DNA of 5,930 bases from Pseudonocardiaceae bacterium (GTDB lineage: Bacteria > Actinomycetota > Actinomycetes > Mycobacteriales > Pseudonocardiaceae): the NCBI GenBank assembly GCA_025937115.1, contig JAICSB010000228.1, positions 1 through 5,930 on the forward strand, written 5' to 3'. Made by a program: the position numbers and the translations under genes. The notes beneath the pieces were generated by a model. That model saw only the letters and a program-made list of their open reading frames with translations. It searched no databases and was not told the origin of the DNA. This document shows positions 1 to 5,930 of this stretch, one piece after another (position 1 is the stretch's first letter; each line of letters begins with the position of its first letter).

Positions 1-5
1 ATGGA

Positions 6-1778
6 ATGCCTAGTGAACAGAATCGTCGTTTGCCGCTGACTGTCGCGCAAACCGGCATGTGGTTCGCTCAACAGCTAGATCCGCAGAATCCGATCTACAA
101 GTTTGGCGAGTATATCGATATCCAGGGCTCGGTTGACCTGGCTGTGCTCGATGTTGCGGTACGTCAGGCGGTGGCCGACACCGAAGCGTTACTGGTCCGT
201 GTCGAAGTCGACGATGATGGCACCTTGTGGCAGGTGGTCGACCGGGAGCTGGATTGGCCGTTGCCGGTGCTGGATATTAGGGATGCAGTCGATCCGTGGG
301 CGCAAGCTCAGGAATGGATGCGGGTCGAACTGAGTCAGCCGGTTGATCTTAGGCGTGCTCCAGTGTTCAACGTCACGGTGCTGCAGCTGGCCACCGATCG
401 GTTCTTGCTTCATATCAGTGCACATCACCTGGCGCTGGACGGTGTCGGGTTGTCGTTGTTCTACCAGCGGACCGCCGAGGTCTACACGGCACTGGAGGCG
501 GGGCTGGAATGCCCACCCAGCAGCCTGGGCTCACTCGATCTGCTGCTCGCCGACGAGGCCAGCTACCGGGCTTCCGCAGGGTTCACCCGCGATCGGGAGT
601 ACTGGACGCAGCAGTTAGCCGACCGGCCTGATGCGGTGAGCTTGGCGGACCGGCTGGCGGGGACATCGCACACGTTCCTGCGCCAGACCGGATACGTGCC
701 CGCGCCGGTCGCTGATCGGTTACGGGCACTGGCGCGGCGGTCTCGAGCAAGTTTGCCAGCGCTGATGATGGCGGCGCTGGCGATCTATGTCCACCGCCTG
801 ACTAGTGCTGGCGACCTCATGCTGGGGCTGCCGGTGACCAAGCGTACCGGCGCCGTCGCCCGCACAGTGCCGGGAATGGTGGTCAGCCAACTGCCGCTGC
901 GGCTCCAAGTTCATTCCAAGATGATTCTCGGCGAACTCGTGCGCCACGCTGCCGAGCGAGCGCGGGGTCTGTTGCGCCACCAACGTTACCCCTACGAATA
1001 CCTAGCGCGGGACTTGAGCATTGTGGGCACCGGCGAACACCTATTTGGTCCGGTGATCAACATCATGGGTTACGACCCGCCGTTGCGATTCGGCCAGCAC
1101 CCAGTGACGCTGCATAATCTGGCAAACGGGCCAATAGATGATCTAACAATCAACGTCTACGAGCGGTCCGGTGACGGCGCGTTACGCATCGACTTCAACG
1201 CCAATCCAGCGCTCTACCACTCCGAGCAGAACGCAGCGCATCACCGCCGCTTCATGAAACTGCTGAAGGACTTGGCTGGCACCGATCCCGACCAGCCGAT
1301 CGGGCGGATCGATCTGCTCACCGCTGAGGAGCGTCATCAGCTGCTGGTGCAGTGGAACGACACCAGCGCCCCGGTCCCGCCGAGTTGCCTTGGCGAGTTG
1401 TTCGAGCAGCAAGCGACCCGCACCCCGGCCCACACCGCGGTCATCTTCGGCGACACCGAACTGTCCTACACCCAACTCAACACCGCGGCCAACCAACTCG
1501 CCCACCACCTCATCACCCGAGGAATCGGGCCAGAACAACTCGTCGCCCTAGCCCTGCCCCGCTCCCTCGACATGATCATCGCTGTGCTGGCGGTGCTCAA
1601 AGCCGGCGGCGCTTACCTGCCCATCGACCCCGACTACCCACCCGCCCGGATCAGCTTCATGCTCACCGACGCCCACCCGGCATGCCTGATCACCACCACC
1701 GACATCCACCCCGCACTACCCGACACCCCCCCATCCCGCATCTGCTGCTCGATGACCCCTCCACCACCACACTGCTGA
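6..1778 (+). CDS. NRPS fragment 1: condensation domain plus truncated N-terminal part of adenylation domain
   Basis: A 590-codon open frame. ATG at 6 is chosen because the C domain begins only about nine residues later ([16 protein letters not shown] at residues 9-24), as in many NRPS N-termini. No ribosome binding site can be checked because only five bases precede it, and an upstream extension of the frame cannot be excluded. Residues about 9-430 are a C domain with HHLALDG (H140, H141, D145, G146). Residues from about 462 are an A domain with motif A1-like LSYTQLN and A2 [15 protein letters not shown]. Real homology ends at the C run (1726-1732, residues 574-576). The last 14 residues, [14 protein letters not shown], are out of frame before the TGA at 1776-1778. 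Without motifs A3 to A10 the A domain cannot bind ATP or activate an amino acid; the C domain alone could still fold. Confidence 0.8.
   Translation: MPSEQNRRLPLTVAQTGMWFAQQLDPQNPIYKFGEYIDIQGSVDLAVLDVAVRQAVADTEALLVRVEVDDDGTLWQVVDRELDWPLPVLDIRDAVDPWAQAQEWMRVELSQPVDLRRAPVFNVTVLQLATDRFLLHISAHHLALDGVGLSLFYQRTAEVYTALEAGLECPPSSLGSLDLLLADEASYRASAGFTRDREYWTQQLADRPDAVSLADRLAGTSHTFLRQTGYVPAPVADRLRALARRSRASLPALMMAALAIYVHRLTSAGDLMLGLPVTKRTGAVARTVPGMVVSQLPLRLQVHSKMILGELVRHAAERARGLLRHQRYPYEYLARDLSIVGTGEHLFGPVINIMGYDPPLRFGQHPVTLHNLANGPIDDLTINVYERSGDGALRIDFNANPALYHSEQNAAHHRRFMKLLKDLAGTDPDQPIGRIDLLTAEERHQLLVQWNDTSAPVPPSCLGELFEQQATRTPAHTAVIFGDTELSYTQLNTAANQLAHHLITRGIGPEQLVALALPRSLDMIIAVLAVLKAGGAYLPIDPDYPPARISFMLTDAHPACLITTTDIHPALPDTPPSRICCSMTPPPPHC
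30..1295 (+). other. Condensation domain C1 (EntF-like type)
   Basis: Peptide-bond-forming condensation domain of module 1. The catalytic motif HHLALDG has its second, catalytic His at 426-428, and Asp at 438-440. The N-terminal motif reads [14 protein letters not shown]. The C-terminal half contains [25 protein letters not shown] and [15 protein letters not shown]. From memory this resembles the C domain at the N-terminus of enterobactin synthetase EntF (LFGPVLNI and TGPVNDLELAL), a clade that often accepts an acyl or aryl group or an unusual donor from a separate upstream protein. The clade assignment is an inference from motif resemblance. Domain length (about 420 residues) is normal and no key residue is missing. 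Codon use here is more balanced than in the C-rich linker and A-domain sequence that follows. Confidence 0.85.
1280..1382 (+). repeat. Direct repeat copy 1, C1-to-A1 linker
   Basis: These 103 bases are identical to 5828-5930, at an offset of 4548 bp. They encode the tail of the C domain and the linker ([20 protein letters not shown] then [13 protein letters not shown]). The match begins sharply: base 1279 is G against T at 5827. Its right end is cut by the window end, so the true repeat may be longer. Confidence 0.93.
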
Positions 1779-2880
1779 CCAGCCACCCGCACACCGACCC
1801 CACCAACACCCACCGCACCACCCCGCTCCACCCAGCACACCCCGCCTATGTCATCTACACCTCCGGCTCCACCGGCACCCCCAAAGGTGTGGTGGTGTCG
1901 CACGCGAGTGTGGTCAATTTAGTGGGTTGGGCGGTGTCGAGTTTTAGTTATGTGGGGCTTTCTCGGGTGTTGGCTTCGACGTCGCTGAACTTTGATGTCT
2001 CGGTGTTTGAGATGTTGGGGCCGTTGGCCTGCGGCGGCAGCGTGACGGTAGTGCGGAATTTGTTGGCACTGGCTGAGAATCGTCATACGGGATGGGCTGG
2101 CAGTCTGATTAGCGCGGTGCCCTCGGTTTTGTCTCAGGTATTGACTCACGATCAGGTAAACGTCGAAGCTGATGTCGTGGTGTTGGCAGGGGAAAGCTTG
2201 GCCCGGCAGACCATGCGCGCTATCCAAGCGGTGGTTCCGGGCGCCCAGATAGCCAATATTTATGGCCCGACCGAGGCGACGGTGTATGCCACCGTCTGGT
2301 ATGGCGGACCAACAGTATCTGCCATGTCGCCGATTGGTGGGCCGATTTCGAATATGCGGGTGTTTGTGTTGGATGGCGGTTTGGGGTTGGTGGCTCCGGG
2401 TGTGGTGGGGGAGTTGTATGTGGCGGGGTTGGGGTTGGCGCGGGGCTATCTGCACCGGCCGGGGTTGACGGCGGAGCGGTTTGTGGCGTGCCCGTTCGGT
2501 CCAAGCGGGGCGCGGATGTATCGGACGGGGGATTTGGTCCGGTGGAACACCAGCGGGGAGTTGGTGTTTGTGGGTCGGGTTGATGATCAGGTGAAGGTGC
2601 GGGGGTTCCGGATCGAGCTTGGTGAGGTTGAGGCGGTGTTGGGGGGCCATGGTGATGTGGCGCGGGTGGTGGTGGTCGCTCGGGAGGATCGGCCGGGGGT
2701 GAGGCGGTTGGTGGCCTATGTGGTCCCGGTCGCTGGTCGCGAGATTAACGTGGGTGGGTTGCGGGAGTTCGTGGTGGGGTATCTGCCGGAGTATATGGTG
2801 CCGGCGGTGTTTGTGGTGTTGGACTCTTTGCCGGTGACGCCGAATGGGAAGTTGGATCGGAAAGCGTTGCCCGCGCCGGA
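1385..2880 (+). other. Adenylation domain A1, split by a frameshift
   Basis: This domain would select the module 1 amino acid and form its aminoacyl-AMP. Motifs in order: LSYTQLN, A2 [15 protein letters not shown] (1596-1640), A3 [11 protein letters not shown] (1856-1888), A4 FDVSVFE (1991-2011), A5 NIYGPTE (2255-2275), A6 [16 protein letters not shown]7 YRTGDLV (from 2519), A8 [15 protein letters not shown], and A10 [10 protein letters not shown] with the invariant Lys at 2849-2851. Alignment by eye to the GrsA PheA specificity positions gives Asp235, Val236, Phe239, Ser278, Val299, Ala301, Ile322, Val330, Tyr331, Lys517. Asp235 and Lys517 fit an alpha-amino acid; I do not recognise the code well enough to name a substrate. 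The frame break lies between A2 and A3, at 1726-1732. Confidence 0.88.
1726..1732 (+). other. Frameshift site: run of seven C inside adenylation domain A1
   Basis: Upstream homology is in the frame of base 6; downstream homology ([12 protein letters not shown] and on to YTSGSTG) is in the frame one base earlier. An eighth C in this run would give an uninterrupted D-T-P-P-I-P-H-L reading, so the simplest cause is loss of one C. A one-base error in a homopolymer during sequencing or assembly would look the same. Confidence 0.85.
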
Positions 2881-5680
2881 GATAGAGGTCACTGGCGGGC
2901 GGGGGCCGCGGACCCCGCAGGAGCAGGTCTTGTGTGAGTTGTTCACGGAATTGTTGGGTCTTCCCTCGGTGGGGGTGGACGACAACTTTTTTGAGTTGGG
3001 TGGGGACAGTATTGTTTCGATTCAGTTAGTGAGTCGGGCTCGGGCGGTTGGGGTGGTATTCACACCCCGGGATGTGTTTGAACGGAAAACGGTCGTCGGG
3101 CTGGCCGCTGTTGCTGAAGTGACTGAGCTTCCGTGTGGGGTGGGTGATGTCGGGGTAGGTGTGGTGGCATTGACCCCGATTGTGCAGTGGTTGGCGGAGC
3201 GGGGTGGGCCCATCGAGAGTTTTCACCAATTGATGGTGGTGTGTGTGCCGGCGGGGCTGGGTCTTGATCAGCTTGTTGGTGCGGTGCAGGTGGTGGTGGA
3301 TCACCATGACGTGTTGCGGTCGCGGTTTATGCGGGGGGGTGGTGAGGACGCAGGCCAGCGGTGGAGTTGGGAGATCACCGCGCCCGGGACGGTGGCGGCG
3401 GATGTTCTGGTGCACCGGGTGGATGCGACTGGTGTTGGTGAGGATGGGCTGGCGGAGGTGATCCGGCACCAGGCTGTGGTGGGGGGGTCGCGGTTGGATC
3501 CCTGGGCCGGGGTGATGATGCAGTTGGTGTGGTGTGACACCGGAGCGGACCGGCCGGGCCGGTTGGTGATCGCGATTCATCATCTGGTGGTCGATGGGGT
3601 GTCCTGGCGGATCCTGCTGCCCGATCTCGCTGCTGCCGCCCGGGCGGTCATGGCGGGCCGGCATCCGGAGTTGCCGGTGGTGGGGACCTCGTTTCGGCGG
3701 TGGGCTCAACACCAACTTCAGTGGGCCAACGATCCTGCCCGGCTCGATGATGAGGCACCGGTCTGGCTATCCGGTGGTGATGTCGCGGATCCGTTGTTGA
3801 CCGACCGCGGGTTGGATCCGGTGGCCGATGTGGTGGGCACCGCCGCGTCGTTGACGGTGACTGTGGCACCCGAGCAGACGCTGGCGTTGGTGAGTGGGGT
3901 GCCGGCGGTCTTCCACGGTGGGGTCCAGGATGTGCTGTTGACCGCCTTAGCGTTGGCGGTGGCCCAGTGGCGTGACCGGCACGGCCGGGAGGCGGGCACC
4001 GCGGTGCTGGTCGATGTGGAGGGCCACGGCCGGGAAGACATCGTGGCGGGGTTGGATCTGTCGTCCACGGTGGGCTGGTTCACCAGCGTGTTCCCCGTTC
4101 GTCTGGATCCTGGCTTGGGTGGGGAGCAAGCCCGCTGCGCTGAGCCGGCGGTGTTGGGCAGGGCTGTGAAACGGGTCAAAGAACAGCTGCGGGCGCTGCC
4201 CCATCATGGGGTGGGTTATGGGGCGCTGCGGTATCTCAATTCCCACATCGGCCCGCGACTGGCTGCCCTGCCCCGCCCGCAGATCGGGTTTAATTACCTG
4301 GGTCGCTTCCCCGCTCCCACTCCCCCGGGAGTAGGGCATAGCGCGGAGTGGGCGATCGCCCCGGAAACGGGGGTGCTGGGCGGTGGTGGGGACCCGGGGA
4401 TGCCGTTGGCGCATGGTCTGGAACTCACCGTGATCACCACCGATACCCCAGCGGGTCCCCGGCTTCACGCCAGCTGGTCCTGGGCCAGCGGACTGTGGTC
4501 CCAACCCGACGTTGAGGAGCTGGCCCAGGCCTGGGTCAGCGTCTTAAACCTGCTGGTCACCTGCGCCGGTTCGGCGGGGGCTGGGGGGCATAGTCCCTCG
4601 GATTTCCCGCTGGTCGCGGCGGCCTTGAGCCAAGACGACATCGACGACCTCGACACCGCGATACCGGGGTTGGAAGAGGTGTGGCCACTGTCGCCGTTGC
4701 AGCAGGGTTTGTTGTTCCACGCCCGGTATGACCCGCAGACGGTGGATGTTTATCAGGTCCAGCTGGTCTGTGATCTCGTCGGCGCGGTGGACGCCGTCGC
4801 GCTCCACGCGGCGGGGCAGGCGTTGCTGGATCGTCATGCCAACCTACGGGCCGCGTTCACCGATACCCGCTGCGGTCCACCGGTGGCGATGATCGCGGGG
4901 AAGGTCACGTTGCCCTGGCGGGAGGTCGACCTTTCCGGGCTGGGTGCCGTGGAGCGGGAGACCGCGCTGGCCCGCTTACTGACCGACGACCACGGGCAGC
5001 GTTTCGATCCGGTTGATCCCCCGCTGCTGCGGATGACCCTGATCCGCCTGGACTCCCAACGCAGCCGCTTGGTGTTGACCCATCACCACCTGCTGCTCGA
5101 CGGGTGGTCAGTGCCGGTGCTGCTGGGTGAGTTGTGGGTGTTGTATGCCCACGGCGCTGACCCCAGCGCCTTACTCCCAGTGATTCCCTACCGGGACTAT
5201 CTGACCTGGCTGGCCGCCCAGGACCACGCGGCGGCCCAGGACGCCTGGCGCCACGCACTGGCCGGGCTCGACGGGCCCACCTACCTGGCCGCCCCCGACA
5301 CCACCCGGACACCGACCGTCCCCGAGCGCCTCCAGGTCGAGGTCCCCGACGAACTGGCCACCGCCCTGCACGATCAGGCCCGCCGCCATGGTCTGACCCT
5401 GAACACGTATCGAGACCATGGTCGGGCTGTTCATCAACACCCTGCCAGTACGACTGCGGTGGTGGCCCACCGAGCCACTGAGCGCTGTGCTGGCCCGGCT
5501 CCAAGACGAGCAATCCACCCTGATCGCCCACCAGCATCTGAGCCTGACCGACATTCACCACCTGACCGGACTCACAGCACTGTTCGACACTCTAACGGTG
5601 TTCGAAAACTACCCCCTCAACCCCGATGCCCTGAACACCACGAACATCGGGATACACCTCGCCAGCATCACCGGCCGTGA
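1730..5680 (+). CDS. NRPS fragment 2: rest of adenylation domain, carrier, epimerization domain and truncated second condensation domain
   Basis: This frame is open from 1352 (ATG) to TGA at 5678-5680, but 1352-1729 is only a shadow of fragment 1; homology begins at about 1730 ([10 protein letters not shown]). Domains in order: A-domain motifs A3 to A10 (1856-2860), carrier with LGGDS (Ser at 3008), epimerization domain ([10 protein letters not shown] at 3578, EGHGRE at 4019, VGWFTS at 4070, NYLG at 4292) and the N-terminal half of a C domain ([12 protein letters not shown] from 4685, HHLLLDG at 5084). After LTLNT (about 5393-5407) the frame leaves the C-domain alignment, and the last 91 codons are arginine- and proline-rich nonsense typical of out-of-frame high-G+C DNA. 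There is no good start codon with a ribosome binding site near 1730, so separate translation is unlikely unless the frame is restored by slippage at 1726-1732. Confidence 0.8.
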   Translation, partial: PIPHLLLDDPSTTTLLTSHPHTDPTNTHRTTPLHPAHPAYVIYTSGSTGTPKGVVVSHASVVNLVGWAVSSFSYVGLSRVLASTSLNFDVSVFEMLGPLACGGSVTVVRNLLALAENRHTGWAGSLISAVPSVLSQVLTHDQVNVEADVVVLAGESLARQTMRAIQAVVPGAQIANIYGPTEATVYATVWYGGPTVSAMSPIGGPISNMRVFVLDGGLGLVAPGVVGELYVAGLGLARGYLHRPGLTAERFVACPFGPSGARMYRTGDLVRWNTSGELVFVGRVDDQVKVRGFRIELGEVEAVLGGHGDVARVVVVAREDRPGVRRLVAYVVPVAGREINVGGLREFVVGYLPEYMVPAVFVVLDSLPVTPNGKLDRKALPAPEIEVTGGRGPRTPQEQVLCELFTELLGLPSVGVDDNFFELGGDSIVSIQLVSRARAVGVVFTPRDVFERKTVVGLAAVAEVTELPCGVGDVGVGVVALTPIVQWLAERGGPIESFHQLMVVCVPAGLGLDQLVGAVQVVVDHHDVLRSRFMRGGGEDAGQRWSWEITAPGTVAADVLVHRVDATGVGEDGLAEVIRHQAVVGGSRLDPWAGVMMQLVWCDTGADRPGRLVIAIHHLVVDGVSWRILLPDLAAAARAVMAGRHPELPVVGTSFRRWAQHQLQWANDPARLDDEAPVWLSGGDVADPLLTDRGLDPVADVVGTAASLTVTVAPEQTLALVSGVPAVFHGGVQDVLLTALALAVAQWRDRHGREAGTAVLVDVEGHGREDIVAGLDLSSTVGWFTSVFPVRLDPGLGGEQARCAEPAVLGRAVKRVKEQLRALPHHGVGYGALRYLNSHIGPRLAALPRPQIGFNYLGRFPAPTPPGVGHSAEWAIAPETGVLGGGGDPGMPLAHGLELTVITTDTPAGPRLHASWSWASGLWSQPDVEELAQAWVSVLNLLVTCAGSAGAGGHSPSDFPLVAAALSQDDIDDLDTAIPGLEEVWPLSPLQQGLLFHARYDPQTVDVYQVQLVCDLVGAVDAVALHAAGQALLDRHANLRAAFTDTRCGPPVAMIAGKVTLPWREVDLSGLGAVERETALARLLTDDHGQRFDPVDPPLLRMTLIRLDSQRSRLVLTHHHLLLDGWSVPVLLGELWVLYAHGADPSALLPVIPYRDYLTWLAAQDHAAAQDAWRHALAGLDGPTYLAAPDTTRTPTVPERLQVEVPDELATALHDQARRHGLTLNTYRDHGRAVHQHPASTTAVVAHRATERCAGPAPRRAIHPDRPPASEPDRHSPPDRTHSTVRHSNGVRKLPPQPRCPEHHEHRDTPRQHHRP
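2910..3110 (+). other. Thiolation (peptidyl carrier) domain T1
   Basis: This domain carries the activated residue on a 4'-phosphopantetheine arm. The site is [20 protein letters not shown], with the modified serine at 3008-3010. The GGDS form, with Asp before Ser, is the variant commonly seen in carrier domains that sit just before an epimerization domain, which is what follows here. The domain is about 65 residues long with no visible defect. Confidence 0.9.
3161..4480 (+). other. Epimerization domain E1
   Basis: This domain inverts the alpha carbon of the carrier-bound L-residue to D. It starts at [11 protein letters not shown]. Catalytic [17 protein letters not shown] has the His pair at 3578-3583 and Asp at 3593-3595. 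The epimerization-specific EGHGRE (4019-4036, with the conserved Glu at 4019-4021), [10 protein letters not shown] (from 4070), [12 protein letters not shown] and FNYLG (4289-4303) are all present, which separates it from a condensation domain. Length, about 440 residues, is normal and every core residue I know is intact. Two seven-G runs (3333-3339 and 3481-3487) lie in its 5' part, but the frame holds across both. Confidence 0.9.
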
Positions 5681-5810
5681 CGCCACCCACTACCCGCTGA
5701 CCCTGATCGCACTACCCGGACCAGGCCCCCGCATACGACTACACCTGGACTACCGCACCGATCTGTTCGACCGGGCTGGTGTCGAGGCTCTCGCCGCCCG
5801 GCTGGTGCGC
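4679..5810 (+). other. Condensation domain C2 (probable DCL type) with an internal deletion
   Basis: First domain of module 2. It begins [19 protein letters not shown] (from 4679) and has the catalytic motif HHLLLDGWS (His pair 5084-5089, Asp 5099-5101). The PLSPLQ-GLLFH start and its place directly after an E domain fit a DCL domain, which accepts a D-residue at the donor site; this is inferred. After LTLNT (ending 5407) the protein should run through a WxxLLxRLTGRDDVVFG...GRP segment of roughly 34 residues before IETMVGLF. Instead IETMVGLF begins at 5409 in another frame. The C-terminal half then reads normally to LVRLLQAVV. The missing piece covers part of the C-terminal lobe, so the domain would not fold correctly even if the frame were restored. 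Confidence 0.85.
5405..5411 (+). other. Deletion junction inside condensation domain C2
   Basis: The codons for LNT (5399-5407) are followed, after the single base 5408, by ATC GAG ACC ATG GTC for IETMV in a different frame. Homologous C domains have roughly 34 residues between these two points. The frame change needs a loss of 3n+2 bases, so about 101 bp (98 or 104 fit nearly as well) is missing. This is an estimate from remembered family spacing, not an alignment. Confidence 0.75.
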
Positions 5811-5930
5811 CTGCTACAGGCCGTGGTCACCGATCCCGACCAGCCGATCGGGCGGATCGATCTGCTCACCGCTGAGGAGCGTCATCAGCTGCTGGTGCAG
5901 TGGAACGACACCAGCGCCCCGGTCCCGCCG
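5409..5930 (+). CDS. NRPS fragment 3: C-terminal half of second condensation domain and start of the linker to the next adenylation domain (partial)
   Basis: From ATC at 5409 the frame reads [19 protein letters not shown], the conserved C-domain segment that normally follows the GRP region. It stays free of stops to 5930 (174 codons), through FENYPLN and [10 protein letters not shown], to the C-to-A linker [20 protein letters not shown]. This frame differs from that of the preceding C2 half, so this piece is not translated in continuity with it. The first ATG in frame is at 5418, inside the conserved MVGLF motif, with no convincing ribosome binding site, so it reads as a broken remainder rather than an independent gene. 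It has no stop inside the window, and the adjoining adenylation domain should lie just downstream. Confidence 0.78.
   Translation, partial: METMVGLFINTLPVRLRWWPTEPLSAVLARLQDEQSTLIAHQHLSLTDIHHLTGLTALFDTLTVFENYPLNPDALNTTNIGIHLASITGRDATHYPLTLIALPGPGPRIRLHLDYRTDLFDRAGVEALAARLVRLLQAVVTDPDQPIGRIDLLTAEERHQLLVQWNDTSAPVPP
5828..5930 (+). repeat. Direct repeat copy 2, C2-to-next-A linker
   Basis: Second copy of the 103-bp identical linker sequence, in the same orientation and at the same place relative to its condensation domain as copy 1. The last base of the window is still within the match, so the next adenylation domain probably begins with sequence close or identical to A1. Confidence 0.93.

Larger units (their letters stand above)
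6..5930 (+). pseudogene. Nonribosomal peptide synthetase, C-A-T-E-C, disrupted by a frameshift and an internal deletion; 3' end beyond the window
   Basis: A cytoplasmic multimodular megasynthetase that would activate an amino acid as its adenylate, tether it to a phosphopantetheine arm, epimerize it and condense it into a growing peptide. Domain order C-A-T-E-C is read directly from core motifs: two C-domain HHxxxDG motifs, A-domain TSGSTG, YGPTE, YRTGD and NGKLDRK, carrier LGGDS, and E-domain EGHGRE and NYLG. Continuous homology needs three frames: frame of base 6 up to the C run at 1726-1732, frame of base 1730 up to about 5407, then the frame of base 5409 to the window end. The first change equals one missing base; the second equals about 100 missing bases inside C2. 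Neither product nor cluster can be named from this window. That it is a pseudogene is an inference from two independent lesions; the first alone could be a sequence error. The second module continues past 5930. Confidence 0.82.

Noticed and set aside
1..39. ATG at position 1 as a start codon
   Set aside because: Its frame stops after twelve codons, and it overlaps the ATG at 6, whose frame gives the C domain.
1352..1729. ATG at 1352 as the real start of a second protein
   Set aside because: The translation from 1352 to about 1729 is Arg/Pro/His-rich and out of register, while the other frame encodes a good A-domain N-terminus. It is a shadow that only happens to be open.
1919..2650. 243-codon open frame on the - strand
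   Set aside because: It lies fully antisense to the A domain. Its His/Pro/Arg-rich product is what the complement of G-rich coding DNA gives, and it shows no recognisable domain.
3333..3487. Two seven-G runs (3333-3339, 3481-3487) as further frameshift sites
   Set aside because: Epimerization-domain homology continues in the same frame before, between and after them. They are possible mutation hot spots but show no lesion here.
1885..3500. G/T-rich stretches full of GGTGGT and GTGGTGG as tandem repeats or a CRISPR-like array
   Set aside because: The pattern is irregular with no unit length, and it is explained by Val/Gly/Leu codons in coding sequence.
3026..3715. 229-codon open frame on the - strand
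   Set aside because: It is antisense to the carrier and epimerization domains, with low-complexity His/Pro/Arg/Thr composition and no domain. The + strand has clear E-domain motifs here.
5681..5930. Terminator or new gene after the stop at 5680
   Set aside because: The TGA at 5678-5680 is out of frame. C-domain coding continues through it in the correct frame, and no inverted repeat followed by T or other termination signal is seen.

Overview
The window lies almost entirely inside one large nonribosomal peptide synthetase (NRPS) gene on the + strand. It is high in G+C. The NRPS domain sequences, codon use and arrangement point to a high-G+C actinobacterium, most probably Mycobacterium or a close relative; the genus is inferred from general resemblance and was not tested. 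There are no other genes, no RNA genes and no intergenic stretch of any size.

Layout: a probable protein N-terminus at base 6 leads into a condensation domain (C1, about 30-1295). A C-to-A linker and an adenylation domain (A1, about 1385-2880) follow. Next come a thiolation/carrier domain (T1, about 2910-3110), an epimerization domain (E1, about 3160-4480) and a second condensation domain (C2, about 4679-5810). The start of the next C-to-A linker runs off the window at 5930. So the window holds a complete C-A-T-E module, which would load one amino acid and convert it to the D form, plus the C domain of a second module.

The reading frame is broken twice. First, in A1, the frame shifts at a run of seven C (1726-1732), as if one C were missing; the first open frame then stops at 1778 between core motifs A2 and A3. 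Second, in C2, roughly 100 bp appear to be missing at about 5405-5411; the second open frame runs on out of register and stops at 5680, while the true C2 C-terminal half continues open in another frame to the window end. As written, the gene cannot make a full-length synthetase and looks like a decaying pseudogene. The first lesion alone could be a sequencing error, a phase-variable tract or a slippage site.

Two other structural signals stand out. A perfect 103-bp direct repeat joins the C1/A1 linker (1280-1382) to the C2/next-A linker (5828-5930, continuing past the window). There is also an abrupt change in strand composition and codon choice just after the A3 motif (about 1885). Both fit module or subdomain recombination within a repetitive NRPS locus.
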